Assembly (NCBI RefSeq): GCF_001642835.1
Contig: NZ_LXEI01000010.1
Location: forward strand, 38,374-102,373
Length of the DNA stretch: 64,000 bases
From: Pseudotamlana agarivorans
GTDB taxonomy: Bacteria; Bacteroidota; Bacteroidia; Flavobacteriales; Flavobacteriaceae
Direction of reading: 5' to 3'
In this document: one piece after another, positions 55,217 through 63,026 of the stretch
Numbering within the stretch: the stretch's first letter is position 1
How the letters are laid out: each line of letters opens with the position of its first letter
Translations under genes and position numbers: made by a program
The notes under the pieces: model-generated
What the model was told of the DNA's origin: nothing
The model's input: only the letters and a program-made list of their open reading frames with translations
Databases searched by the model: none

Positions 55217-55225
55217 TCATACATT

Positions 55226-55450
55226 ATGAATACCATTTTAAAACATAAAATTTTAGAAGTTTGCGATAAGAAAATTGCCGCTAAAGGTGATCAAGTTGGT
55301 ATCTCGTTTTATGCTTTTTTTAAAAATAAAAACGATAATCCTGAGTTGTTAATGGAGGCTGCTACCTGGTGGATTCAAACTCATAAGCTTGATCATTTTG
55401 AAAAGGCAATAAAAATAAAAAATCTCGTTCTTGGAATCACAACCAAATAA
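55226..55450 (+). CDS. Small conserved protein, DUF6500-like
   Basis: 74-residue protein ([20 protein letters not shown], then [34 protein letters not shown]). I recall similar proteins named DUF6500; this is from memory. It starts 9 bases after the helicase stop and overlaps the next gene by 20 bases, so the three are probably co-transcribed. Function unknown. Confidence 0.78.
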   Translation: MNTILKHKILEVCDKKIAAKGDQVGISFYAFFKNKNDNPELLMEAATWWIQTHKLDHFEKAIKIKNLVLGITTK

Positions 55451-55658
55451 TCCCTTACATGGCGTAAAGTTAGAGCAAATCATTAATGATCTCGTGGCAC
55501 ATTATGGTTGGGAGTATATGGGGTATACCATTAAAATAAAATGTTTTAATGATAACCCTTCTGTGAAATCCAGTTTAAAGTTTTTACGCCGTACCCCATG
55601 GGCAAGAACGAAAGTAGAAAACATGTACTTGAAGATGCTTAAGGACCAAAAAAAGTAA
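55431..55658 (+). CDS. VF530 family DNA-binding protein (DUF2132)
   Basis: 75-residue protein with the VF530 signature [20 protein letters not shown], then [22 protein letters not shown]. The only usable start is the TTG at 55431, inside the end of the previous gene. Proteins of this family have been solved structurally and bind nucleic acid in vitro; the cellular role is unclear. Confidence 0.85.
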   Translation: MESQPNNPLHGVKLEQIINDLVAHYGWEYMGYTIKIKCFNDNPSVKSSLKFLRRTPWARTKVENMYLKMLKDQKK

Positions 55659-55694
55659 CTACTAAAAACTACTAAAGGTGTTTTATATGGCAGC

Positions 55695-56471
55695 TTACTT
55701 TCTAACAACAGGGATAATTTCACCCTGGGCTAAACAATAGCGATCAATGAGGTCTTCCGAAAGGTTCGCAGTATAGTCTACTTCTTCAACTGTAAAACCT
55801 ATGTCTCGGAGCTTATCAAAATAATCACGGCCATAAACACGTACATGGTCGTATTGTCCAAATATTTCTGCGCGTTCTTTTTTATCAGTAATCGAATCGT
55901 CTTCAAAGGTTTTTTCCCGGTTCAAATCTTGCGGAATTTGTAAAACACCCATGCCGCCTTTTCTCAAAATTCTATAAAGCTCTTGCATGGCTTTCGTGTC
56001 ATTGGGGATATGTTCTAAAACATGATTGCAAAGTATCATGTCAAAAGATTCGTCTTCGAACGGTAGATTGCAAATATCTGCTTTAATGTCGGCAAGAGGA
56101 GAATTTAGATCCGTAGTGACATAATCCAAGTTTTTCATTTGTCTAAAGCGCTTATAAAAAGCTTGCTCTGGCGCAAAGTGTAATACTTTTAATGGGGCAG
56201 AAAAGAAGGATGTTTCGTTTTTAAGGTATGACCAAAGAAGGCGGTGTCTTTCTAATGATAGGGTAGAAGGTGACAGTACATTACTTCGTTGATTTCCGTA
56301 GCCATAAGGAAGAAAGGATTTAAAGCTTTTTCCATCTATAGGATCGGTGTATGTTGAACCTTTTAGATAGGTTGCTAAAATAGGTCGTACAACATAGCTT
56401 AACCTAATTAATAGTGGCCTTGGGATGGTGTTTAGGATTAATTTGAAAGTTTTATTAGACACAGATTTCAC
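55695..56471 (-). CDS. Class I SAM-dependent methyltransferase
   Basis: 258-residue methyltransferase: motif I region VLHFAPEQAFYKRFRQMKNL, then VTTDLNSPLADIKADICNLP, motif IV FDMILCNHVLEHIPND and LRKGGMGVLQIPQ. Substrate unknown. The only start codons are two GTGs at 56471 and 56462, both inside the left inverted repeat of the GxxExxY unit; the native sequence begins at 56456 (NKTFKLILNTIPRPL). So the insertion seems to have replaced the original start. Confidence 0.85.
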   Translation of the reverse strand: MKSVSNKTFKLILNTIPRPLLIRLSYVVRPILATYLKGSTYTDPIDGKSFKSFLPYGYGNQRSNVLSPSTLSLERHRLLWSYLKNETSFFSAPLKVLHFAPEQAFYKRFRQMKNLDYVTTDLNSPLADIKADICNLPFEDESFDMILCNHVLEHIPNDTKAMQELYRILRKGGMGVLQIPQDLNREKTFEDDSITDKKERAEIFGQYDHVRVYGRDYFDKLRDIGFTVEEVDYTANLSEDLIDRYCLAQGEIIPVVRK

Positions 56472-56927
56472 AGATTTTCACAGATTTTTTTAAAGTATTA
56501 CGCGTTTGTATTTTAAGCTGTCTTCTCCGAAATTTATAAGAAGACCTAATTTTAACTTTGATGCAGCTAAATAATTAAGTGTTTGCTTGGTGTGTGAATC
56601 GGTTAAACTGCTAATAGCTTTTATTTCTAGAATTATTTTGTCCTCAATAATAAAATCTGCTTGATATTTATGTGGTAATAAATTGCCTTTATATACAATG
56701 TTAAATTGTTTTTCTCTTGTAAAATTAATATTGTTATCTGTTAATTCAATCTCAAGAGCATCGCCATATACGATTTCGTTGAATCCTTTTCCTAATTCTC
56801 TATGAACAGCCATACATGCTCCAATGATTTTGTAAGTATCCTCTTGGTACGGGAAATTGTACATAGCTAGTTTGTCAGGTTTAAGAGCAGAGTTAGTAAT
56901 CTGTGAAAATCTGTGAAATCTGTGTCT
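56457..56927. mobile_element. 471-bp GxxExxY unit bounded by perfect 30-bp inverted repeats
   Basis: Left arm 56457-56486 begins AGACACAGATTTCACAG and the right arm 56898-56927 is its exact reverse complement over 30 bases. Each arm is itself two or three steps of CACAGATTT. They enclose only the GxxExxY gene, between map and the methyltransferase, which run in the same direction. No transposase is present, so it may be a passenger of a mobile family (inference). Confidence 0.7.
56490..56864 (-). CDS. GxxExxY family protein
   Basis: 124-residue protein of the GxxExxY family (named for its motif, here GKGFNEIVY), with ACMAVHRELGKGFNEIVYGD at the N-terminal third and HKYQADFIIEDKIILEIKAI, TLNYLAASKLKLGLLINFG in the rest. 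The fold resembles PD-(D/E)xK nucleases (Asp and Glu-x-Lys in the last third), but activity is not established. It lies entirely within the inverted-repeat unit. Confidence 0.88.
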   Translation of the reverse strand: MYNFPYQEDTYKIIGACMAVHRELGKGFNEIVYGDALEIELTDNNINFTREKQFNIVYKGNLLPHKYQADFIIEDKIILEIKAISSLTDSHTKQTLNYLAASKLKLGLLINFGEDSLKYKRVIL

Positions 56928-56933
56928 GAAAAC

Positions 56934-57752
56934 TTAAAGCACTAAAGCCTCACGACGAAACTCATCCTCTTCATTGCTCTTAATCCCTAAAGCCTCATAA
57001 ATGTAAGCAAAAGTAGAAAGCAATTCTGGCTTACCATCAATAAGCGCAACATCATGCTCGAAATGCGCCGAAGGTTTGTTATCTAAAGTTGTAATAGTCC
57101 AGCCATCACGATGTTGTTTTATACGCTGTGTTCCTAGGTTTATCATAGGTTCGATAGCCACCACCATGCCGTCAACGAATTTTTTTCCGCGTCCGCGTTT
57201 ACCATAATTTGGCATCTCTGGATCCTCATGCATAGTACGTCCTAAGCCATGACCAACCAACTCGCGCACCACGCCATAACCATGATCTTCACAATATTTT
57301 TGGATAGCAAAACCAACATCACCAACACGGTTGTTAGCTTTAAATTCTCTAATACCTACATATAAAGATTCTTTAGTCACTTGAAGAAGTTTCTCGGTTT
57401 CAGGGTCGATTTCGCCAACAGCAAACGTATAGGCATGATCGCCATAAAAACCATTCTTTAAAGCACCACAATCGATAGAGATAATATCACCTTCCTTTAA
57501 AGGGTCGCCATTAGGAATTCCGTGGACAACTTGTGAGTTCGGACTCATACAAAGTGTGTTAGGGAAGTCATATAAGCCCAAGAATCCAGGAATGGCACCG
57601 TGGTCTCTAATATGTTCTTCAGCTAACTTATCTAATTGTAGTGTCGTTACTCCAGGTTTAAGTGCTTTAGCAATTTCACCTAAGGTTTTAGATACGATTA
57701 AGGCACTCTCGCGCATTAATTCAATCTCTTCTCTTGTTTTAACAATAATCAT
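56934..57752 (-). CDS. map: Type I methionine aminopeptidase
   Basis: 272-residue metalloprotease that removes the initiator Met. Metal ligands fall in ISIDCGALKNGFYGDHAYTF (Asp), VGHGLGRTMHEDPE (His), VAIEPMINLG (Glu) and a final HDVALI block. Length is normal for the family. Its stop is 7 bases from the right inverted repeat of the GxxExxY unit. Confidence 0.95.
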   Translation of the reverse strand: MIIVKTREEIELMRESALIVSKTLGEIAKALKPGVTTLQLDKLAEEHIRDHGAIPGFLGLYDFPNTLCMSPNSQVVHGIPNGDPLKEGDIISIDCGALKNGFYGDHAYTFAVGEIDPETEKLLQVTKESLYVGIREFKANNRVGDVGFAIQKYCEDHGYGVVRELVGHGLGRTMHEDPEMPNYGKRGRGKKFVDGMVVAIEPMINLGTQRIKQHRDGWTITTLDNKPSAHFEHDVALIDGKPELLSTFAYIYEALGIKSNEEDEFRREALVL

Positions 57753-57771
57753 AATTCTAAATATAGGAATG

Positions 57772-57779
57772 CAAAGGTA
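57772..57779 (-). promoter_or_regulatory. -7 promoter box for map
   Basis: Reads TACCTTTG on the minus strand, 19 bases before the map ATG. Confidence 0.55.
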
Positions 57780-57859
57780 CTTAATTTTAGTGATTCAGTT
57801 TTTACATTATTATTAGTAATTGCTGACTTTTGACAGTTTTTTTGATTTAAAAACGGGGT

Positions 57860-58108
57860 AATTTTGAGTTTTCAAGAAGCCATGTAATCATCCATGACGT
57901 TGAGCAGGTAGAATTCGCAAATTCAACTATGAAACAAAATCACGGATGGTTTTATCCGTATTTGTACATGAAGTAGTTACCGAATACGGTGTAGCCAATC
58001 TGTTTGGAAAAACAATAAAGGAAGCGCGTAAAAGCTTTAGTGTATATGGCTCATCACAATCATAGAGAAGCTATAGACAAATCGTATTTTGAATTAACAC
58101 GATACTAA
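57860..58108 (+). pseudogene. Frameshifted remnant of an unknown gene
   Basis: Three protein-like stretches follow each other in different frames: VIIHDVEQVEFANSTMKQNH, then GWFYPYLYMK, (57878-57973, frame ends TAG), EVVTEYGVANLFGKTIKEAR (to about 58030) and ALVYMAHHNHREAIDKSYFE with LTRY and a stop (58034-58108). Joined with two shifts they form one polypeptide end of about 75 residues. I do not recognise the family. The rest of 57753-57859 holds the map promoter only. Confidence 0.5.
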
Positions 58109-58110
58109 TG

Positions 58111-58515
58111 TTAGCCGAATAATCCGAAAAAGCCTTTTTTCTTTTCAGGAATAGGCGCTTCTGTATTGGTGAGTTTTTGATAAATTTCTCCCCAGCCTAA
58201 AAAGCCTCCTACATTTCTATCGTCTATGAATAAATCAGCATTAATTTTTCGGCTTACCGAGTTGTCGTATTCTTCTTCAGGAAAACTATTGTTTACGGCA
58301 TAAAAGGTAATACCTTTGTCTTCGCAAAATTTAACGGCATCATCTAATTTTGATCCGCAACGGTAAGTCCATAGGATAAGGCGGTGACCATCCTCTTGAA
58401 GCTTTTTTAAGGTTTCAAAAGCGAAAATCATGGGTTTTCCAATTTTAGGGTAAGCGTCTTCAACAATGGTGCCGTCAAAATCGACAGCGATAATTAATTG
58501 GTTACTAAATGTCAT
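58111..58515 (-). CDS. HAD-like phosphatase, BT0820 type
   Basis: 134-residue small HAD protein: motif I AVDFDGTIVEDAYPKIG, RLILWTYRCG, and the late Asp pair DLFIDDRNVGGFLGWGEIYQ. This matches the capless BT0820-like phosphatase family from Bacteroidota. It ends with a short basic/aromatic tail (KKKGFFGLFG). Substrate unknown. Confidence 0.85.
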   Translation of the reverse strand: MTFSNQLIIAVDFDGTIVEDAYPKIGKPMIFAFETLKKLQEDGHRLILWTYRCGSKLDDAVKFCEDKGITFYAVNNSFPEEEYDNSVSRKINADLFIDDRNVGGFLGWGEIYQKLTNTEAPIPEKKKGFFGLFG

Positions 58516-58541
58516 AAATTAAGTTAAGCAAGGGTTTACGG

Positions 58542-58549
58542 CAAAAATA
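58542..58549 (-). promoter_or_regulatory. -7 promoter box for the BT0820-type gene
   Basis: Reads TATTTTTG on the minus strand, 27 bases before the ATG. Confidence 0.5.
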
Positions 58550-58601
58550 CAATAATTTTTAAGGATAAGAAGGCTAAAGGGTTATGGACTTATAAGAATT
58601 A

Positions 58602-58626
58602 AAAACCCCACATAAAGTGGGGTTTT
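58602..58626 (-). terminator. Intrinsic terminator of gpmI
   Basis: AAAACCCCAC pairs with GTGGGGTTTT; T-rich on both sides, so it may work in both directions. It follows the gpmI stop on the minus strand by 30 bases. Confidence 0.88.
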
Positions 58627-58655
58627 ATTTTATAGATTTAATATCTAATAAATGG

Positions 58656-60173
58656 TTATACTAAAGCATGTCTAGTCATGGCTTCAGGTTGAGGTACTCC
58701 CATGAGTTTTAATATAGTAGGAGCAACATCGCCTAAAATTCCATCCTTAATTTCTTTTAATTCATTATCCACTAAAATCACAGGAACTGGGTTCGTGGTG
58801 TGCGCTGTATTTGGAGAGCCATCTGGGTTAATCATTGTTTCACAGTTACCATGATCGGCAATTACGATGGTTGTATAATCATTTTCTAAAGCTGTCGTGA
58901 TTACAGATTTCACACAGTCATCTACCGCTTCACAAGCTTTAATGGCAGCTTCCATAACCCCTGTATGACCTACCATATCACCATTAGCAAAGTTTAAGCA
59001 TACAAAATCAACATCACCTTTTTCTAGTTCTGGCACTAATGCATCACGAAGTTCGTAAGCGCTCATTTCAGGTTTTAAGTCGTAAGTTGCCACTTTTGGA
59101 GAGTTTCTTAAAATACGGCTTTCACCTTCAAACTCTTTTTCTCTTCCTCCAGAGAAAAAGAAGGTTACGTGTGGATATTTTTCTGTTTCAGCAATTCTAA
59201 TTTGCTTTTTGTTATGTTTTTCTAAAACTTCACCTAAAGTTTCGGTTAAATTCTCTTTATTGAAAATAACGTTCACATTTTTATATGTGTCGTTGTAATT
59301 TGTAAGCGTCACATAGTGTAAATCTAACTTTTTCATGTCGAACTCTGGGAAGTCTGCTTGAGATAACACTTCGGTTAACTCACGACCTCTATCGGTTCTA
59401 AAGTTGAAAAAGACAATCACATCCCCATCTTTTATTTTTGTGATAGGTTCATTGTTAGCATCAACAGCGATGATAGGTTTGATGAATTCATCGGTAATAT
59501 CATTCGCGTAATTAGCTTCAATACTAGCAGCGATATCAGTAGATTTTTCACCTTCACCTTTTACTAAACCATCGTAAACTACTTTAACACGTTCCCAACG
59601 TTTATCTCTATCCATGGCGTAGTAACGGCCTGAAATGGTTGCGATTTTTGTGTTTGTTCCTTCAATATGAGACTGTAATTGCTTAACAAATCCAGCTCCA
59701 GATTTAGGGTCTACATCACGTCCGTCAGTAAAACCATGAACATAAGCATTTGGTACACCAAAATCATTGGCAGCATCTACTAAACCTAATAAGTGGTTGA
59801 TGTGTGAATGCACACCGCCATCACTTAATAAACCTAAAAAATGAACATCTTTATTTTGTTCTTTAGCATATTTAAAAGCATCAACTAATACCTTTTCGTT
59901 GTTTAGTGTTTTGTTTTCAACAGCTAAATTAACTTTTACTAAATCTTGATATACAATGCGGCCAGCACCTAAATTCATGTGTCCTACTTCACTATTACCC
60001 ATTTGGCCTTCAGGTAAACCAACGTGTAAACCATCGGTACGTAAAGTGGCATATGGAAATTTTGTATATAAAGAATCAATAAATGGAATGTTGGCATGGT
60101 CGATTGCAGAAACTTTTGGATCTGGAGAATTTCCCCATCCATCAAGGATCATTAAGATAACTTTTTTGTTCAT
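58656..60173 (-). CDS. gpmI: 2,3-bisphosphoglycerate-independent phosphoglycerate mutase
   Basis: 505-residue glycolytic enzyme that interconverts 3- and 2-phosphoglycerate using two Mn ions. Asp11 (MILDGWG) and the phosphorylated Ser61 (GNSEVGH) mark the phosphatase domain; HGFTDGRDVDPKSG and GRYYAMDRDKRWER mark the transferase domain; MVGHTGVMEA and VIADHGNCETM carry metal ligands near the end. Complete and of normal length. Confidence 0.97.
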   Translation of the reverse strand: MNKKVILMILDGWGNSPDPKVSAIDHANIPFIDSLYTKFPYATLRTDGLHVGLPEGQMGNSEVGHMNLGAGRIVYQDLVKVNLAVENKTLNNEKVLVDAFKYAKEQNKDVHFLGLLSDGGVHSHINHLLGLVDAANDFGVPNAYVHGFTDGRDVDPKSGAGFVKQLQSHIEGTNTKIATISGRYYAMDRDKRWERVKVVYDGLVKGEGEKSTDIAASIEANYANDITDEFIKPIIAVDANNEPITKIKDGDVIVFFNFRTDRGRELTEVLSQADFPEFDMKKLDLHYVTLTNYNDTYKNVNVIFNKENLTETLGEVLEKHNKKQIRIAETEKYPHVTFFFSGGREKEFEGESRILRNSPKVATYDLKPEMSAYELRDALVPELEKGDVDFVCLNFANGDMVGHTGVMEAAIKACEAVDDCVKSVITTALENDYTTIVIADHGNCETMINPDGSPNTAHTTNPVPVILVDNELKEIKDGILGDVAPTILKLMGVPQPEAMTRHALV

Positions 60174-60196
60174 TTTTTATAAATTTTAAAACGTAA

Positions 60197-60204
60197 CAAA
60201 GATA
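60197..60204 (-). promoter_or_regulatory. -7 promoter box for gpmI
   Basis: Reads TATCTTTG on the minus strand, 24 bases before the ATG. Confidence 0.55.
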
Positions 60205-60426
60205 AGGAAGTTTGTTAAAATAAGATCTATAGTAACGCGTGAAAAGTCTTGTGAATTAAGGTGTTTCGTAATTGTTAACTCACAGTTGTTTTTTGTTAAG
60301 TTCTTGCGAATCAAACGTTAAAAATGTGTTATTAATAATTTTAGGTGTAACATTTTGAAAATTTTGTCGTCTCTTTAGTATATCAAAAAACGTTAATCAT
60401 TTTAATCAAACTTAAAATCTTTCATC

Positions 60427-60828
60427 ATGAAAAAATCAATCATTATTTCAGCTATTGCATTATCCTTTTCAATCATGGGTGCTCATGCAACAACAGAACC
60501 ATTAACACTAAAAAATAATAGTGTAGAAGCGTATTTTAAAGTGAACTCTTTTTGTGTTTCTATTGCTAAAGGCGATTATGAAACCGTACAAAAATTAATC
60601 GAAAGAGGTGCCGATGTCAATGCTAAATCTCATGGGTTAACACCAGCCATGTATGCAGCTAAATATAATCGCGTAGACATTCTTCAGTTATTAATTGATA
60701 ATGGAGCCAATTTAAAAACCAAATGTGATAAAGGTAAAACTGCTGCAGAGTATGCCGAATTACATGGTGCGCACGATACGAAAGCTGTGATCGATGATCA
60801 TTTAGAATCGAAAAAAAGAAAAAAATAA
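60427..60828 (+). CDS. Secreted ankyrin-repeat protein
   Basis: 133-residue protein with a signal peptide (to about MGAHA, residue 21) and two full ankyrin repeats plus partial ones (AKGDYETVQKLIERGADVNA, GLTPAMYAAKYNRVDILQLL), ending in KKRKK. Small exported ankyrin proteins are common in Bacteroidota and often bind a partner enzyme such as a catalase; no such gene is adjacent. Confidence 0.88.
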   Translation: MKKSIIISAIALSFSIMGAHATTEPLTLKNNSVEAYFKVNSFCVSIAKGDYETVQKLIERGADVNAKSHGLTPAMYAAKYNRVDILQLLIDNGANLKTKCDKGKTAAEYAELHGAHDTKAVIDDHLESKKRKK

Positions 60829-60863
60829 TTGCTATTTTATAATTATTTCGAGTTAGTTAGTCT

Positions 60864-60894
60864 AAAAAACGTCTTGTATTCAGGGCGTTTTTTT
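60864..60894. terminator. Terminator between ankyrin and GNAT genes
   Basis: AAAAAACGTC pairs with GGGCGTTTTTT around TTGTATTCA; usable in both directions for the convergent pair. Confidence 0.65.
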
Positions 60895-60904
60895 ATGCCT
60901 CATT

Positions 60905-61354
60905 TTACAATGATTTCTGCATGGTAAAATGGGTGCCAATATCTGGAATATCAAACGGTTCGCCGAAAATTTGATATCCGCATTTTTCATAAAAGCGTAT
61001 AGCCACTTCACGAGCATTGCACCAAATGGTTTTAATATTTTTAGACTTTAGGTAGGCTTCACCAAATTGTAACACGCTGTTCCCTATGCCCATCCCTTGA
61101 TAAGCTTCTAGTACAGCCATGCCCCGAAGCTGATACTGCTGATTATCTACTATATGAGGATGGCTGTTTTTAAAAAAGGAACAAATACCAATGATGTCGT
61201 CATGTAAATAAATGCCAAAATGAATGGTTGACTTCAAAGTGTCTCCATCAAAAACACAAGAATCAGCAGGTTTGCCTGGCCTTAAAACGGGCAAGCGTAC
61301 TTTGTAAGTTTCCTGAGCACTGATTTGTTTTATCTGAAATTCGGATGGATTCAT
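60905..61354 (-). CDS. GNAT family N-acetyltransferase
   Basis: 149-residue acetyltransferase with the acetyl-CoA pyrophosphate loop LRGMAVLEAYQGMGIGNSVL and the late GNAT motif VAIRFYEKCGYQIFG. Substrate unknown. It is divergent from a second, unrelated GNAT gene across 75 bases. Confidence 0.88.
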   Translation of the reverse strand: MNPSEFQIKQISAQETYKVRLPVLRPGKPADSCVFDGDTLKSTIHFGIYLHDDIIGICSFFKNSHPHIVDNQQYQLRGMAVLEAYQGMGIGNSVLQFGEAYLKSKNIKTIWCNAREVAIRFYEKCGYQIFGEPFDIPDIGTHFTMQKSL

Positions 61355-61383
61355 ACGAGATTTGATATTTTTGCGAATAAAAA

Positions 61384-61391
61384 CAAAGGTA
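61384..61391 (-). promoter_or_regulatory. -7 promoter box for the minus-strand GNAT gene
   Basis: Reads TACCTTTG on the minus strand, 29 bases before the ATG. Confidence 0.5.
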
Positions 61392-61429
61392 AATAAACAG
61401 GTTTTATTTTATTAGAAAAAGGAAAGAAC

Positions 61430-61855
61430 ATGGCATACACTTTTAAAATTTTAGACCAAGACTATATTAAACAGATAGTGCCCTTGGTAAAAAAATTAAA
61501 TGCAGATAAAATTTCAGAAGATTTACTTCGAACACGTATCACTGAAATGTTTTCTCAAAATTACGAGTGTGCTGGTGTTTTTAATGAAGATGAACTTATA
61601 GGAGTTTGTGGCTTGTGGTTTTGTACACGGCATTATTCGGGGAGGAGTGTGGAGCCTGACCATGTTTTTATTGAGGAAGCTTATCGTGGAAACGGATTAG
61701 GGCATCAGTTTTTTAGCTGGATTTATCAATATGTACGTGAAAAAGGTTACGAATCTATCGAATTAAATACCTATGTGAATAATTATGCGTCACATAAGTT
61801 CTATTATAATCAAGGGTTTAAGATTTTGGGTTATCATTTTTTGAAAAAGTTGTAA
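61430..61855 (+). CDS. GNAT family N-acetyltransferase (second)
   Basis: 141-residue acetyltransferase: VEPDHVFIEEAYRGNGLGHQ holds the acetyl-CoA loop and NNYASHKFYYNQGFKILGYH the C-terminal motif. It shares only the general fold with the neighbouring GNAT. Substrate unknown. Confidence 0.88.
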   Translation: MAYTFKILDQDYIKQIVPLVKKLNADKISEDLLRTRITEMFSQNYECAGVFNEDELIGVCGLWFCTRHYSGRSVEPDHVFIEEAYRGNGLGHQFFSWIYQYVREKGYESIELNTYVNNYASHKFYYNQGFKILGYHFLKKL

Positions 61856-61862
61856 ATTTTTC

Positions 61863-61894
61863 TTGGAAGATATCTAAAGGTTTATCTATATTTG
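61863..61894 (+). promoter_or_regulatory. Promoter of tRNA-Gly
   Basis: TTG (61863-61865), 21-base spacer, TATATTTG (61887-61894), 15 bases before the mature tRNA. Confidence 0.6.
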
Positions 61895-61909
61895 CCCCCG
61901 GAATTAAAG

Positions 61910-61982
61910 GCGAGAGTAGCTCAGTTGGTAGAGCGTCAGCCTTCCAAGCTGAATGTCGCCGGTTCGAACCCGGTCTCTCGCT
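61910..61982 (+). tRNA. tRNA-Gly (anticodon TCC)
   Basis: 73 bases. Acceptor GCGAGAG pairs with CTCTCGC; D-arm AGCTCAGTTGGTAGAGC; anticodon stem TCAGC/GCTGA with loop CTTCCAA (anticodon 61943-61945); T-arm CCGGTTCGAACCCGG. The 3' CCA is not encoded (T, then CAA). Confidence 0.97.
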
Positions 61983-61985
61983 CAA

Positions 61986-62021
61986 AAGCTTCATCATAAC
62001 GATGAGGCTTTTTTTTTTTTG
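61986..62021 (+). terminator. Terminator of tRNA-Gly
   Basis: AAGCTTCATC pairs with GATGAGGCTT, then a run of T. Confidence 0.88.
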
Positions 62022-62082
62022 TGTAAAATTTAAATCTTTCTAAAGATAAGGGTGAGAAGTTTATGCTGAGCGCAGCCGAAGT

Positions 62083-62146
62083 GAACCCGGTCTCTCGCTC
62101 AAAAAGCTTCATCAAAACGATGAGGCTTTTTTTTTTGTGCAAAATT
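62083..62146 (+). repeat. Duplicated 3' end of tRNA-Gly with its terminator
   Basis: GAACCCGGTCTCTCGCTC (62083-62100) repeats 61966-61983 exactly, and the terminator hairpin follows again (62104-62136, one base longer, with one change). The shift is 117 bases. It may be a scar of integration at the tRNA 3' end or a simple local duplication. Confidence 0.85.
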
Positions 62147-62160
62147 TTTAAATGCGTTAA

Positions 62161-62210
62161 GCTATATGCTTTGTGCTTAAAGCCTATCGCATATAGCATA
62201 CAGCCTATCA
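62161..62210. repeat. ATAGC/GCTAT-type intergenic palindrome, copy 2
   Basis: GCTATATGCTTTGTGCTTAA and CGCATATAGCATACAGCC form a loose inverted repeat; related to 40909-40970 through CATATAGC and ACAGC steps. It lies next to the pepE stop. Confidence 0.5.
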
Positions 62211-62915
62211 CTTCAACACATTCAATTCAGTTCCCGATGGAATTTCATAAGGCGCTTTATCATATTCAAAGATTCTAGCATCCAAACTTCCTTTTAACAC
62301 AATTGAATCGCCTTGAACATGCAACCAACTGCCTTCTCTTAACCCAACAACCGGTGGTGTGTTGTAATGATGAAATTCTTTAATACGAGTTTCACGTGTT
62401 TCCCCCATATGTTTACTGGTAGGATCTGGATCTAAGTAATGCGGATTAATATTAAAAGGAACAAAACCCAAAGCATTAAAACTTGGGGGATAAACTATAG
62501 GCATATCATTAGTGGTTTTAATGGTAAGTCCGCAAATATTACTTCCTGCACTGGTGCCCAGATAAGGCGTTCCGTTTTTCACAACATGTTGCAACGGCTC
62601 TATCAGGTTGTTTTTATAAAGTTGATTGGTTAAAACAAAGGTGTTACCACCACCAACAAAAACCCCTTCAGCCTGGGTAATGGCATCAATAGGATTTTCA
62701 AACTCATGTAGGCCTTTAACGTCAATATTAATTTTTTTAAACGCTTGTTTGGCATGATCGGTATAAGCGTCATGTGAGATGCCTCCTGGTCTGGCGTAAG
62801 GAATAAAAACAATGTTTTTTACCTCTTTAAAAAAAAGGTTTAGTTCCTCTAATATATATTCTAAATAACCCAAACCATGTACCGTAGAAGTACTGGCTAT
62901 AATGATGTTTTTCAT
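62208..62915 (-). CDS. pepE: Dipeptidase E (peptidase family S51)
   Basis: 235-residue serine peptidase that splits Asp-X dipeptides. Catalytic triad by alignment to the known enzyme: Ser122 (LGTSAGSN), Asp137 (TTNDMPI) and His159 (NINPHYLD), with FVGGGNTFVLT before it. Length is as usual. Confidence 0.93.
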   Translation of the reverse strand: MKNIIIASTSTVHGLGYLEYILEELNLFFKEVKNIVFIPYARPGGISHDAYTDHAKQAFKKINIDVKGLHEFENPIDAITQAEGVFVGGGNTFVLTNQLYKNNLIEPLQHVVKNGTPYLGTSAGSNICGLTIKTTNDMPIVYPPSFNALGFVPFNINPHYLDPDPTSKHMGETRETRIKEFHHYNTPPVVGLREGSWLHVQGDSIVLKGSLDARIFEYDKAPYEIPSGTELNVLK

Positions 62916-63026
62916 AGCATTTTTATTTGTTGATAAAAGTACTTAAAAATGGTTTTTAATAAAACTTTAAATATTTTTAGTTTAAGATTTTACCCAAAAA
63001 ATGGTACCTTCATACAAAATAATGAT

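Noticed and set aside
61936..62211. Minus-strand open frame of 91 codons over tRNA-Gly
   Set aside because: The tail FERETGFEPATFSLEG is a known false protein made by antisense reading of tRNA genes.
62063..62278. Plus-strand open frame of 71 codons
   Set aside because: It runs through the duplicated tRNA end and the pepE 3' end and is a by-product of both.
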